A stretch of DNA of 64,000 nucleotides from assembly GCA_037783415.1 (NCBI GenBank), contig JAZGTN010000178.1, positions 930,001 to 994,000 of the forward strand, given 5' to 3'. The stretch's first letter is position 1. Each line of letters opens with the position of its first letter. Below are positions 11,240 to 20,999 of this stretch, in pieces. Under the pieces are notes generated by a model. It was given only the letters and a program-made list of their open reading frames with translations. It was not told where the DNA came from and did not search any database. A program made the position numbers and the translations under genes. The stretch comes from Leptasterias polaris. Its lineage: Eukaryota > Echinodermata > Asteroidea > Forcipulatida > Asteriidae.

Positions 11240-11983
11240 AAAAAAAGTTAGCACAAGGCCTGATTTCTATATTTATTGAAATGTTCATCTTCAGATCAAC
11301 CTAACCTACATTATTATAATTATGCAAACACTATCAACAGTTACGAGAATTAATGCATACGCAATCCAAAAGCTATCTAGTCACAGACGTTGGCCGCTTC
11401 AATAGACTAGCTCTACACCGACGATGTGCTCTACCGCATTGACTATTTATAGTCAGCAGAGGGCGCCATTTTTCCGCGCATAAACGATGTTTTTTTGTTA
11501 AAAACAGCATTCTGAAAGATCTCATTTTCGGGAGTAAAACCTCATTTTTGCTAATTTACCGTGAATTTCTAACCATAACGAATGGTTACTCTATCAATCT
11601 ATTACTTAGATTGGCATTTCATCCAGGCCGTTAGTGGCTTATTTTGAAAATGTGTGACGCTATTTTTGTTTTTAATAGTATTATTTTAGGACATTTTAGT
11701 CAAAGATTTCAAAGCATTTTTGCAGTATCATCAAAACTTCGGTCCATATTTTACTTTTTAAAGCTCGAAAGGTTACTTCGAAGGGTAATTTAAAAACAAT
11801 ATTTGCTTTCTCAAACAATTTTTAATATGCCTTCGCAGATACTTTTTTAAGTATTTAGGATGTGTGATTTTTACTGTTTAAACTTACATGTATGTCATTT
11901 TATACATACATGTACGAACCGCAATTCCTTAAAAAACAGGGTGATAAAAATAAAAAAATCTTCAAAAAATTTGTTCTTCATGT
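11240..11983. other. Non-coding stretch
   Basis: AT-rich sequence between the tandem duplication and the piggyBac left end. No gene or element is recognised. Confidence 0.5.
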
Positions 11984-13668
11984 TTAACCCTTTGAACTCT
12001 GACCCCCTGTGTCTGTGTGGTCACTCCACACTGATCCCCAGCAGCATTCACAATACTCACTGCACTGTTATGCTAAGCCACTCCATCTACAGACATACAT
12101 GTATCTTCGTTTTTAGACTTTGTGTACGAGGGTATAAATATTGCTGACTGTAACATTTGTTGTGGTATTTGTTAGTATTTGAGGACTTACCTTCTGCTTA
12201 GTGCCAGTATTCGACCTTGTGGTGCCAGTCGTACCAACAGTTCGAGCCAGGTTTACCAATGCATAAAAATTCTTCACAGTACATGTATGTGCACTTATAC
12301 ACAGTTTTACAACGTTTGGGCAAGTCTCGATCACTTTTCCCAGGATTTGCCCTCTTTGCTACGGTGTATTTTTTTCTGCAGACTGCACAGCGATTATTAG
12401 TGCCAGCTTCTGGGGGTCGTTCAACATCATGGAATGCGTCTCGTGTGAGTCGTCTCTCATCACTAAATGTTTGAGAGCGTCGATTGCCAAAAGTACTTTT
12501 CTCATTTCGAACATCCCCTACAAGCTCTTCGAACAGTTTCTCCAAAAATGCATGGAAGGAGACCACTCTCTTATTTGGCTGAGCGTGGGGCTTGATAAAA
12601 TTCATCAGAATGTATGCATTGTATGCTGTCCACATAAAAATTTCATCACCAAGCGGCGGGGCCATTTATAATGACGACGACATTTTTGCAATCTCGTCAT
12701 TTGGTCGTTTTTGTCCGTGCCTCCCATATAAGCATTATAAGCTTTTACAGTTTTTGGGCAAGGCACGGGCAGTCTTTTCTTCTCAGCAGCATTGTAGCGC
12801 ATCACTTGCTGAGGTGGTGAAGAAATAAACTGAGACGTGATGAAGTAGATGGGCTTCTTGTCCATCCAAACTATAACGGCTACAGTCCCATTATACAGTT
12901 GTTCTCAATCCCCCTTTTGCATGTTTTTTGCATTTTTCATAATTGATTTGGGGAATTCTTTCCTGTTAGTCATCGCCGTTCCACACATTTTTATTCCATT
13001 GCTTAGCAAATGTGTGGCAAGGCGAACAGATGTATAAAATCTATCCGTGTAAACTGCGTAATTCTGATTGGAAAACTCTTTCGTCATTCTGACAACCAAG
13101 TTGCCAGTTATCCCTAGATCAGGGATAGTTTCTGCATCGTCTCTTCGGCCAGTGTAAACTTCAGCGTTGCAGATAAAGCCGTTCTCACTATCACACACTA
13201 AAAATGTCTTTATCCCCCAGCGGATGGGCTTGTCTTTTATACATGTTGTCGAAATGATAGTTTATTTTTTGTGGGTATCATTCCCTCGTCAAGTGAAAGT
13301 TCACATCCTGGAACATAGTAATGTTTGAATTTTTCAAGCAAATGGTTGAATACAGGGCGAGACTTGTATATTTTGTCACTCTTGTCAAGCTGTGGATCAT
13401 TCTGGTTTACACAATGCAGTAGGGACCATATAGCAAGAAATCGGTCTCTTGCCATGACCTCTGGAAAACCTGGATTTTTAGTAAGTTTACAGTCCTTAGA
13501 ACGCCAGTACTGTTCGTATCTATCCTTGTAGAGCAACATTTCCATGGTCCCTCTTAGACCAAAGAATGCCTTCAACTCCTCCAAAGTAAGTCGATTTTTC
13601 ACCAAGGATTTTGCTGCACAACTGTTTGGCTTGCTTGCTATAACATATGCAGCATGCCTATTAGTCTC

Positions 13669-13773
13669 TAAATAAGTATAAGACTATTTGCTGATTAAAG
13701 CAATGCTGACAGGATCTGGAATTGAATAAAGAACAGGGCAACGTATAAGAAGCATAAGAGTCATAGTTCTCTA
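13669..13773 (-). repeat. gypsy 3' LTR
   Basis: 105 bp, identical to 18791-18895. It is preceded in transcript sense by the G-rich polypurine tract at 13774-13782. Confidence 0.93.
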
Positions 13774-13782
13774 TGCCCCCCC
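13774..13782 (-). promoter_or_regulatory. Polypurine tract
   Basis: GGGGGGGCA in transcript sense abuts the start of the 3' LTR, as expected for the plus-strand DNA primer. Confidence 0.7.
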
Positions 13783-13930
13783 AAGTCGTTGGAGGGAAGC
13801 GACAAAGAGACTGATATGGTAAACAGCAACAGATGAACACAACTCGGTGGAGGAACGGAACGTGTAGGAACTAGAGAACTGGAGGTTCCTCCATAAAACG
13901 AAAATGCTGTAACAAAGTCTCAATAGACTG

Positions 13931-16900
13931 TCAGGCTGAAGGGCTGGTCTGACGAGTGGAACGATGCACGGGAGGGGTGTGCAAGTCGGGGGTGGGGGCC
14001 GAAGGGAGGGGTGCTGTGGCAGGGATGGGATGCTCCTTGTGTCCAGGGGCGTTGTGAGGCAGGAGGGCCCGAAGAGCTCGGGGGACAGGGCCAGCGGCTA
14101 CCGGGCGCTGAGGTGAGTCTGGGTGGAAGTTTGTTAGGGGAGGAGGCGTCTGGATGACTGGTGGTAGTGCTGGCAGGCCTGGTGAGTCGTCCGCAGTGTC
14201 GGAGGGATCAGTGCGTGGCGGGTGAGGCTTGGTAGAAGGCGGCAGGACAGGGCTGCGAGATGCAGGTGTTGCCACCTTGGCTGGAGGAATCAAGACTGCT
14301 GCTGGGCCGGGGGCCATAGCCAAAGGCGCACGGGGTAGGACGGGCGTATACTTGCGTAGGAATTTTCTGTTACGAAGTGTGACACGTCCAGAGCCATCCA
14401 CTCTCACGACATATTGGTCAAACTGGCGCACCTCAACCACGATACCGGTCTTGTCCCATTTGGTGGGGCTGGGGCCTGTCTGGTTTTGGATGCGGACACA
14501 GTCCCCAACGACTAGTGGGGGAAGGACACGTGTGTGTTGGGAAAGGCGCTCAGCAGTACGCATATGGCGGTTGCGCAGGGCCTCTTCCCGCGAGAGGAGG
14601 GTCTCCTTCCATGTCGTGTGGGGTTGGTACTTGCCAGGATGAATGGGGATGAAGTCTCTAATGGGTCGTCCGAAGATGCACATGGCTGGAGAGAGGTGCG
14701 TGTCGCGGTCAGGGGTGTTGCGGTACTGGAGCATGGCCCTCTGGAACGCGTCTGTGTTCAGTGAGCCATTGGCGTCTGTGTTGTCTGTAATGAGGCGTTT
14801 CACAGTTTTTACTCCCACTTCTGCACGGCAATTGCTGTGGGGGAAGGCGACCGATGACATGCGATGGGTCACACCCCAATGGCGCAAGAATGTGGTTGTT
14901 GTGCTAGACTTGAACTCAGGGCCACCGTCGGATGTTAGTTCGTCACTGATGCCGTAGGTAACAAAGATGCGACGCAGGGCAAAAATAAGTCCGGCCGCAC
15001 CATTAGCAGATTCTTCCACAATTGGCCAGTTGCTGTATCTATCCACAGCCACCAAGTAGTGCCGGCCACGGTAGTGGAAGTAGTCGGACACAAGGCACTG
15101 GAATGGGTAGGCTGGGTTGAGTGGAGGGGTGGGGGGTGCGTTCGGCTGTGAGGGTGCCATGCGGTTGCATGATGAGCAGCGTGCCCGCATCTCTGTAATA
15201 GCAGGTGTCATACCTGGCCAGAAGAATGATGATTCCGCCCGTGAACACATTTGTGAGACACCCTGATGAGCTGAGTGCAGGGCCTGAAGTATGCGATCGC
15301 GGAGGGATGGGGGGATGACGATGCGGTCGTTGTAGAGGACTACCCCGTCAAAACTGGTCAGGCCGTCACGAAACTGGTGATACTGGCGGAGTTCAGGAGG
15401 GAGGTCACCACGGAGCACAGGGAAGTCATCAATGAGCTCAATCAGTCTTGACATGGAGGGGTCACTGACTGTAGCAAGGCGGACGTTATCCCACGTAACT
15501 GACTTAATCACTGCAGTGGGAGGTGAGGTCGCCTGGGAGCAAACATGAGCGGAGTCCTGATCGAGTGTGCGAAGGGCCTTGAGGAAGGAGTGTGGCAGCT
15601 CAAACGTGGGGAGCTGAGTGTGGGGGTTGAGTACGGTTGCAACATCATCTGGGAGGGTCAACGGCGTTGGCTTGCCAACAGGGTGGCGAGAGACGGCGTC
15701 GGCTGCAGCGTGGCGTACGCCGGGTATGTGAACGACGCGGAAGCGGTAGCGAAGAGACTTCTCTTTGAGGTTGCGCAGGCGAGGGTTGGGTATGTCGTTG
15801 AGGCAGCGGTCGCCGAATATTTTCAGGAGGGGCTTGTGATCCACTGCAACGATGAGGTCAGAGCAGCCAAGTGTGAAGTGACGTGCCTTGTCGAGTGCAT
15901 CAACAACTGCTAGGGCCTCCCCCTCCACTGGGGCATAGCGGGATTCAGCCCCCGAAGTGAAGCGACTTCCGACGAGGGTAATTTTCCAACCAGTCTTACA
16001 GCAAAAGGGGTTGGAGGAAGAGCAGGTACAGTGCTTCTGGAACAGCCAGAACCCAAGACCCTCTTTGCTCCAGTCAGTGGCGAGGCAAGTCGGCTTGGTC
16101 TTGTCGAAGATCTCCACCCCCTTATGGATCTCATTGATGATCAGGGACTTAGACTCCTCGAAGAGACGGTCCAATTGGTCTGTCCAGATGAAGCGGGTGC
16201 CCTGTTTGAGGAGTTGGCGGAAGGGCAGCATTCGTTCAGTGGCGGCAAAGGCGTATGAGACCTGGTTGACCAGGCCAAACCAGCTGCGGACATCAGTGAT
16301 GTTGTGGGGGGTAGGGAAGTTCTGGATGGCCTCAAGATAGCGAGGGCAGGGACGTACAGTGGTTGGGGTGAGTTCGAAGCCCGCGAATTCCACTGTTGTC
16401 TTGGCAAATATGAACTTGGAGGGGTTCAGTGTGACGCCGTTACGGCCACAGATGTCTAGCCATTCAGCTGCCTGGAAGAATGCCTCCTCAATCGTGTCAG
16501 ACCACATAAGGGTGTCGTCTACGCACTTGGTTTTCCGTGGGATGTCTGAAACGATCTCGTCGAAACGGCGGCTGTAACCGTCTCCCGAGGCGATGTAGCC
16601 TTGTGGGGCAACTCGGTACCGATAGCGACCCCATGGAGTGATGAATGTTGTGAGGTGGCGGTCTCGTTCATCAAGGGCGATGCTGTGGTAGCCATTCCAT
16701 GCATCAAAGACGGTCTTGCGTGTGTGAGGGGGTACTGTACGTGCTTGGTGGAAGGGTGACTGGGTGTGGTGTGTCTCACGGAGAGCATGGCGGTTAAGTG
16801 GTTGGAGGTCAACTGTCCGCGTTGGCTTGCCTGACTTCTTGGGGCAGATCACCATTTTGTGGCACCAAGTAACGGGTGTGCCGACAGGGACTGGTTCAAG

Positions 16901-17098
16901 GACACCGAGGCGCACGTCTTGGTCTAGGCCTGCCTTCACATCGTCCTGCCAGTGAACGGGGACAGGGATGGGCGTGTGGTGAGCCACCGGCTGAGCGTCA
17001 GGGTTGATCATGAGGTGCATCGGGGGGCCAGACATCATGGGAAGTGGCTGATGTTCGCATACATTGAAGGTGCTTGACTGTAGTGTTCGAGCAGCCAC
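13931..17098 (-). CDS. pol: gypsy pol: RT, RNase H, integrase (intact, up to 1055 aa)
   Basis: Domains in order: reverse transcriptase with 'YRVAPQGY' and the catalytic 'CVDD' (about residue 193); RNase H with 'LATDWSKEG' (about 340); a zinc-binding H2C2 region ending 'CSSC'; integrase with Asp near 670, 'TSDGGPEF' near 724 and Glu near 759 (the D,D-35-E spacing); and a Pro-rich tail after a GPY/F-like '[13 protein letters not shown]' segment. No chromodomain is evident. The frame is open upstream of any ATG, which fits expression as a Gag-Pol fusion by a -1 shift rather than independent initiation. No stop or frameshift is seen. This is the only full pol in the window; the two other copies end after RNase H. 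Confidence 0.95.
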   Translation of the reverse strand: MAARTLQSSTFNVCEHQPLPMMSGPPMHLMINPDAQPVAHHTPIPVPVHWQDDVKAGLDQDVRLGVLEPVPVGTPVTWCHKMVICPKKSGKPTRTVDLQPLNRHALRETHHTQSPFHQARTVPPHTRKTVFDAWNGYHSIALDERDRHLTTFITPWGRYRYRVAPQGYIASGDGYSRRFDEIVSDIPRKTKCVDDTLMWSDTIEEAFFQAAEWLDICGRNGVTLNPSKFIFAKTTVEFAGFELTPTTVRPCPRYLEAIQNFPTPHNITDVRSWFGLVNQVSYAFAATERMLPFRQLLKQGTRFIWTDQLDRLFEESKSLIINEIHKGVEIFDKTKPTCLATDWSKEGLGFWLFQKHCTCSSSNPFCCKTGWKITLVGSRFTSGAESRYAPVEGEALAVVDALDKARHFTLGCSDLIVAVDHKPLLKIFGDRCLNDIPNPRLRNLKEKSLRYRFRVVHIPGVRHAAADAVSRHPVGKPTPLTLPDDVATVLNPHTQLPTFELPHSFLKALRTLDQDSAHVCSQATSPPTAVIKSVTWDNVRLATVSDPSMSRLIELIDDFPVLRGDLPPELRQYHQFRDGLTSFDGVVLYNDRIVIPPSLRDRILQALHSAHQGVSQMCSRAESSFFWPGMTPAITEMRARCSSCNRMAPSQPNAPPTPPLNPAYPFQCLVSDYFHYRGRHYLVAVDRYSNWPIVEESANGAAGLIFALRRIFVTYGISDELTSDGGPEFKSSTTTTFLRHWGVTHRMSSVAFPHSNCRAEVGVKTVKRLITDNTDANGSLNTDAFQRAMLQYRNTPDRDTHLSPAMCIFGRPIRDFIPIHPGKYQPHTTWKETLLSREEALRNRHMRTAERLSQHTRVLPPLVVGDCVRIQNQTGPSPTKWDKTGIVVEVRQFDQYVVRVDGSGRVTLRNRKFLRKYTPVLPRAPLAMAPGPAAVLIPPAKVATPASRSPVLPPSTKPHPPRTDPSDTADDSPGLPALPPVIQTPPPLTNFHPDSPQRPVAAGPVPRALRALLPHNAPGHKEHPIPATAPLPSAPTPDLHTPPVHRSTRQTSPSA

Positions 17099-18759
17099 TT
17101 TTCAAGCCTATCTCGGTTCTCCTCTGTGGCTGGGAGTGGGAGTGATGTGGGAGGAGGTGGTGGTGCTTGACGTCGGGGGCACTCGCAAGCGTGGGCGTTG
17201 CAGGAATTGACACTGGTACTGCTAGGCTCGTGTGCCTCACCAATCGAGGGGAACTTGTGAGATATCACGCCGAGGGCTACACAAGCTTGTTTGGATAAAA
17301 ACAGCCTGTCAGTGGAGTTGGTGAAGTATACTATTTGACGTGTCTCAATTGTCTCCTTTGAAGGGGAAGTCCCAGAGATTCTCAGGACAATGGCACCTGC
17401 AATGTTAATGCCACGGTTGTCGGCAGCAGTCATTTTCATAGTGACAGGGAGGAGATGATGCCTACTGAGTCCTAGTTTGGGTAGGAGCTTCGTGCCAGCT
17501 AAGTATGACTGGCATCCGGTGTCGGCCATGGCAGGGTAGGAGACAGCGGGAGTTGGGCTGAGGATGGAGGTGGGGAAGCCGAGGGCTCGGGCGTCGGATG
17601 GGACAGCCTTGATGGAGACATCGATGAAGGGTTGGGGGTCGGATGCCCGCTTCTCCCACGCATCACAGAACTCATTGTAGACATGGTGCTGGAGTGTGAT
17701 TGCGTGGGCGCTGTGTGTCGGGATATCGCTAACGGAGCATAGGGAGTCAAAGATGGCGGTGGCGTCATCCCGTGGTAGAGGTACGGTGAGGGGTGCTGGC
17801 TGGTGTTGCTTGCGCAGTGACTGACGACAAACGTTTTCGTAGTGGTGAAGGATGCCACATTTGGTGCACTTGTGATTGTAGGCTGTGCATTTCTTCATAC
17901 GGTCCTGTCTGCCACGTCCGTGGCCTGGTTTGCCACAGTGGCCGCAGAGCGAGGATGTGGGTCCCGTAGTAGCAGGTAAGGTTCGCAGTCGCCCCCTCTC
18001 TTGGCGCCTGTAGGAGCTAGCAGCAGACACAGTTGTAGTGGTGCCGCCCTCAAGGAGGCGGCTAGCTGACCTCTTGCCACTCTCCTTGGCGTCGACGTAC
18101 CTGAGTGCCTCCTCCAGCGACATGTCTTGTCTCGATTCACCGAGAATGTCCAAGCGGATCTCTTCATCCTCGAGTCCCCGGATGAGAGCGTCCCTAATCA
18201 TAATGTTGCTGTAATCGACCTGTGTTTTGCAGGTGCACTCAATCTTGAAGCTACATACTCCTGCCTGACCTCTGAGGCGGGCAGAGAAGGCCCGCACTGG
18301 CTCATCGCGGTCCTGGCGCATTTGTTGGAGTTGCATCCGTGAGACCATTACGTTTTCCTGACGGACGGCGAGTGTCTTCATGTTGCTGAGAATGGTCTGT
18401 TCATCACTGGAGGCGAAGGTACCGAAGGTCCGTGTGAGGTCTTTCCGAAGTGCCTCGTCGCAACACTCAAGAAGCTGGAAGACGATGTCTGAGCCTGTGA
18501 GATGTGTGGCTGCCTTGTAGTCTGACCACCGTTGTTCAAAGTACGCCCATTCTTCACTTGTGCCAGCTGCCAATATAGCAGGCCGTTTCACCTTCTCAGC
18601 CTTGGCTGCCCCTGGGGCAGGTGCAGGTGTGGGGGCTTGGTCGACTGGGTGAGCAGTCCTGCCATGCAGATTGATCAGGCTGAGCAAGACCTTGGGGGGT
18701 GTGGAAGTGGGCCATGTCATGGTGCAGGCAGGTGCCGGGCAGGGGATAGTGGTACTCAT
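17035..18759 (-). CDS. gag: gypsy gag-protease polyprotein (574 aa)
   Basis: The structural protein with protease begins at ATG 18759, 19 bases downstream of the PBS, and has no breaks. The N-terminal two thirds are a retrotransposon-gag capsid-like region. A Cys/His cluster near residue 271 ('[12 protein letters not shown]' followed by further Cys) is a zinc-knuckle-type nucleic-acid-binding site. 'ADTGCQS' near residue 413 carries the DTG of a retropepsin-like protease. The stop lies 64 nt inside the start of the pol frame, and pol is in the -1 frame relative to gag, so Gag-Pol probably requires ribosomal frameshifting. I see no classical X-XXY-YYZ heptamer in the overlap. Near-identical copies are at 25553-27277 and 46184-47908. 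Confidence 0.93.
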   Translation of the reverse strand: MSTTIPCPAPACTMTWPTSTPPKVLLSLINLHGRTAHPVDQAPTPAPAPGAAKAEKVKRPAILAAGTSEEWAYFEQRWSDYKAATHLTGSDIVFQLLECCDEALRKDLTRTFGTFASSDEQTILSNMKTLAVRQENVMVSRMQLQQMRQDRDEPVRAFSARLRGQAGVCSFKIECTCKTQVDYSNIMIRDALIRGLEDEEIRLDILGESRQDMSLEEALRYVDAKESGKRSASRLLEGGTTTTVSAASSYRRQERGRLRTLPATTGPTSSLCGHCGKPGHGRGRQDRMKKCTAYNHKCTKCGILHHYENVCRQSLRKQHQPAPLTVPLPRDDATAIFDSLCSVSDIPTHSAHAITLQHHVYNEFCDAWEKRASDPQPFIDVSIKAVPSDARALGFPTSILSPTPAVSYPAMADTGCQSYLAGTKLLPKLGLSRHHLLPVTMKMTAADNRGINIAGAIVLRISGTSPSKETIETRQIVYFTNSTDRLFLSKQACVALGVISHKFPSIGEAHEPSSTSVNSCNAHACECPRRQAPPPPPTSLPLPATEENRDRLEKWLLEHYSQAPSMYANISHFP

Positions 18760-18777
18760 GACGGACGAGAGAAGAAT

Positions 18778-18790
18778 GATCCTGTCAGCA
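18778..18790 (-). promoter_or_regulatory. Predicted self-priming primer-binding site
   Basis: In transcript sense TGCTGACAGGATC directly follows the 5' LTR. Its perfect reverse complement GATCCTGTCAGCA lies inside the LTR at 18838-18826, just where the transcript should begin. Tf1/sushi-type elements prime reverse transcription by annealing the mRNA 5' end to the PBS, and this arrangement matches. I recognise no tRNA 3'-end complement (TGG...) here. Confidence 0.75.
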
Positions 18791-18895
18791 TAAATAAGTA
18801 TAAGACTATTTGCTGATTAAAGCAATGCTGACAGGATCTGGAATTGAATAAAGAACAGGGCAACGTATAAGAAGCATAAGAGTCATAGTTCTCTA
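18791..18895 (-). repeat. gypsy 5' LTR
   Basis: 105 bp, identical to the 3' LTR. In transcript sense it carries a TATA-like TTATAC (about 18864-18869). A predicted start of transcription lies about 28 bases further on, at the 14-mer complementary to the primer-binding site. 'TTTATTC' nearby is a weaker alternative TATA box. Confidence 0.93.
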
Positions 18896-19249
18896 GTCTC
18901 TGTCAGAATTAGATTCCAAAGATCGTCATCCCACATCAAACTAAAATAATCAATTGGCTTACTTTCCATGTTCAACGTGTTTGGTAAATTTTTAGGCCCC
19001 GGCATGGGAATCTAACGGCAGTTCTTATTGGTCAATTTTGTCACGAGACAAAGCTGTAAGGTCATGAGTCAAAGACCACAGGTCGCATGAAAATGGTTCG
19101 ATGTTTGTAAACAAACGCACATGTTCCGCGACCGCTATTCCGTCCGCTCAGATTCAAAGGGTTAAGTAAACAAATAATTATACGTATTTATCTCAGAAAA
19201 TAAAAATCAGACCCGATGTCTCATGTCTGGGTCTTAAACCACTGTGCCC

Positions 19250-19596
19250 ACTGTAAAATCATTCTAATGAAGATGTTTGGACACTAGCCAACATCGGATT
19301 CAAGTTCTGGTGGTTTAGTCATCGGGGTGTGGGTTCGAGTCCCGGTCATAATGCTTGTGTCCTTGAGCAAGACACTTTGCTATATAATTGCTTCTCTTCA
19401 CCCAGGGGTATAAATGGGTATTGATATTGTGTTTGAAAAAGCCTTCGGAGCGCCATCAGGGCAGCCCAGGCTGTATACTCCACAGGGAGCTGAGAAAGAT
19501 TAAAAGAATGTTATTGGCCCAATGACCAGGGCACTAATGTAAAGCGCATTGAGACGTTATTGTGAAATGCGCTATACAAGAACTAGTTATTATTAT
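19250..19596 (+). repeat. tRNA-derived SINE
   Basis: A B-box-like GGTTCGAGTCCC lies near 19332 with a degenerate A box upstream. A body follows ('gtccttgagcaagacactttgc', 'taaagcgcattgagacg'), and the tail 'gcgctatacaagaacta' ends in a (TTA)n run. This is the usual form of a tRNA-headed SINE in marine invertebrates. Identical copies at 27768-28114 and 48399-48745 come from the segment amplification, not from new insertion. Confidence 0.8.
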
Positions 19597-19936
19597 TTCT
19601 GATGTCTTTAAGCAGCATTGTGTTGGTTATCATTTCCTTCAACTTGACACATGGCTCAGTACCTTTTGCAAAAGAAAACAGGAAGAGTTACCTTTAAAGT
19701 TCACATTCATTGTTTGCAATAAACAGATGTAGATTGTGTTCTTTCCAAATACTGCCTTTAAAACCAGGTATGAAATATTATTTTTAACTCTCCTTATGCT
19801 TTTTATTGTTTTTTCTAATCAGAAATTCATTTTTATTATTTTTATTTTATTATTTTTAACTGCAGCAAGAACCAAAATTTGTTTAATAGCATGTATTGAA
19901 AATGGGCTAGGAAATGTACATTATCACTTCTAATCG

Positions 19937-20215
19937 TTATTTACCGGACTTCAGCCACTCTTTGCGTTTTTGTGTGTCTTCCTCGAGTTCCTGTAAGTCA
20001 CCATGGAGACATCTTGGATAAATCTCTGAGTGGCCGTCATAGACTCCTTGGATGTGGTTTCCCATGGAGATCCATTTCTGCACCCTCATCTCCTCCTCTT
20101 CATCAGTAGTAGACGCCGCCACCCAATAGACGTGGTTGTTTATACTCCGCTCCCATTTCTTCACTTCTTCAAACCCCTCTTTCTTGGACAAGGCCTTTAT
20201 CTTCTTCTTAACCAC
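19937..20215 (-). pseudogene. DNA-transposon protein fragment (Kolobok-like?)
   Basis: A 92-aa open stretch contains 'WERSINNHVYWVAAS', 'KWISMGNHIQGVYDGHS' and 'YPRCLHGDL'. I associate this pattern with the C-terminal half of large transposase-like proteins of the Kolobok type in invertebrates and fish. That assignment is from memory and tentative. No flanking catalytic region is visible, so this is a fragment or single exon. Copies lie at 28455-28733 and 49086-49364. Confidence 0.45.
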
Positions 20216-20469
20216 TGGAGATTAAACAGATTTGTTTTATTTTACTTTATAAAAAAATAAAAACCGTCAATGACCGCAATGACCGTCAACGACTTCATGT
20301 TTCAAATTTTGCCCTGAGGTTTTAGAGTCTTGTAATTTTCTTTCCATTTTCCTCTGTCTGATGGAAAATGAGCGCATCACAAAATTAATTTGACCTTGAG
20401 GCCCCTCTTTAAAGATTTTTCACTGTACATGTTCTTATGTCAAAGGCACAAGCACTGGCTGCAGATTAA

Positions 20470-20998
20470 CTAAAGCAGCACATCAGATTCCATCAGATCA
20501 ATCACGGTCAATGGAATTGGCCCTTGCAGTATTGCATACTCCTTTAACCTACATGTACATGTACCTATAGCCCACTCTACATGAATTCTGGCATTTGCTA
20601 TAGTTTTAGTTTGAATGTCCTCTGACTCTGTGAACTGACATGTGCTATTTGTTGTGCGCTTAAATGGTGGGATGACAAGTCGCACTTGCTTATGAAGAAA
20701 TAGTTCTTGTATGTTAAAACATCTGTCAGTGTCAGCCATACAAATTTCCCCAGGTTCAAACTTACATGTACATGTATCTACAATATTGGTCATCTTTACA
20801 ATGTGTTTGTCAGACGTGCAACTACCAGCAGGTTTAGATATGTATGATATTGCTCCACTTGCTGAAATGCCTACAAGACATTTAAGTGTTGGTCGCGACT
20901 TACTGACTATAAACTTGCGAGTTTGATGCTGCAAGTGCAAGAGAAGGACGATCAATTTGTATCTCGGTCCAGTCAATTATACATAATCATTCTCATGC
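20470..20998 (-). pseudogene. DDE_Tnp_4-type transposase, C-terminal remnant (ISL2EU/Harbinger-like)
   Basis: From about 20992 the minus strand reads 'IIDWTEIQIDRPS' and then hits a stop. In another frame it continues with 'PTLKCLVGISASGAISYIS', 'SDKHIVK', 'ICMADTDRCFNIQE', 'LVIPPFK' and 'NARIHVEWAIG'. These are the ordered blocks of the DDE_Tnp_4 fold (second Asp in 'MADTDR', Glu region in 'RIHVE'). The frame break lies near 20910. The N-terminal half is missing: the remnant abuts the end of the neighbouring 2A-containing gene. Copies are at 28988-29516 and 49619-50147. Confidence 0.75.
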
Positions 20999-20999
20999 A

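Larger units (their letters stand above)
13669..18895 (-). mobile_element. Complete Ty3/gypsy LTR retrotransposon (5227 bp)
   Basis: Two identical 105-bp LTRs (13669-13773 and 18791-18895) enclose gag-protease and pol ORFs on the minus strand. A 5-bp target duplication GTCTC flanks the element (13664-13668 and 18896-18900). The LTRs start TAG and end TTA in transcript sense, not TG..CA. There is no env ORF. Identical LTRs and intact ORFs indicate a young, possibly competent insertion. It lies inside the piggyBac transposase. Confidence 0.95.
12198..19005 (-). pseudogene. piggyBac transposase (DDE_Tnp_1_7), broken
   Basis: The reading starts at an ATG at 19005 and runs to 18896. It resumes on the far side of the gypsy insertion at 13668 and continues to the stop at 12198; across the insertion the amino-acid sequence joins exactly once the GTCTC duplication is removed. 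Recognisable blocks are 'WDDDLWNLILTETNRHA', 'LSLDEGMIP' (first catalytic Asp), 'VYTDRFYTS' (second), 'YMGGTDKNDQM' (third) and a Cys-rich C-terminus. Breaks: a frameshift near 13235, an in-frame TGA near 12890 and a frameshift near 12640. All three predicted catalytic Asp residues are still readable. The gene is dead by both insertion and point lesions. Confidence 0.92.
11988..19161 (-). mobile_element. piggyBac element, interrupted by a gypsy retrotransposon
   Basis: TTAA at 11984-11987 is followed by CCCTTTGAACTCTGA. The right end at 19161 reads, in complement, CCCTTTGAATCTGA and is followed by TTAA (19162-19165). TTAA target sites and CCY-type ends are hallmarks of piggyBac, and the transposase remnant inside agrees. 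Without the 5227-bp gypsy insertion and its 5-bp duplication the element would be 1942 bp. The right end was copied twice more in the downstream amplification (27414-27679 and 48045-48310). Confidence 0.92.

Noticed and set aside
14229..16577. Plus-strand open frames across the gypsy pol region
   Set aside because: They are shadows of the minus-strand pol gene in GC-rich sequence, without recognisable domains.
13669..18895. Endogenous retrovirus
   Set aside because: There is no envelope ORF between pol and the 3' LTR, and the whole layout is that of a Ty3/gypsy retrotransposon.
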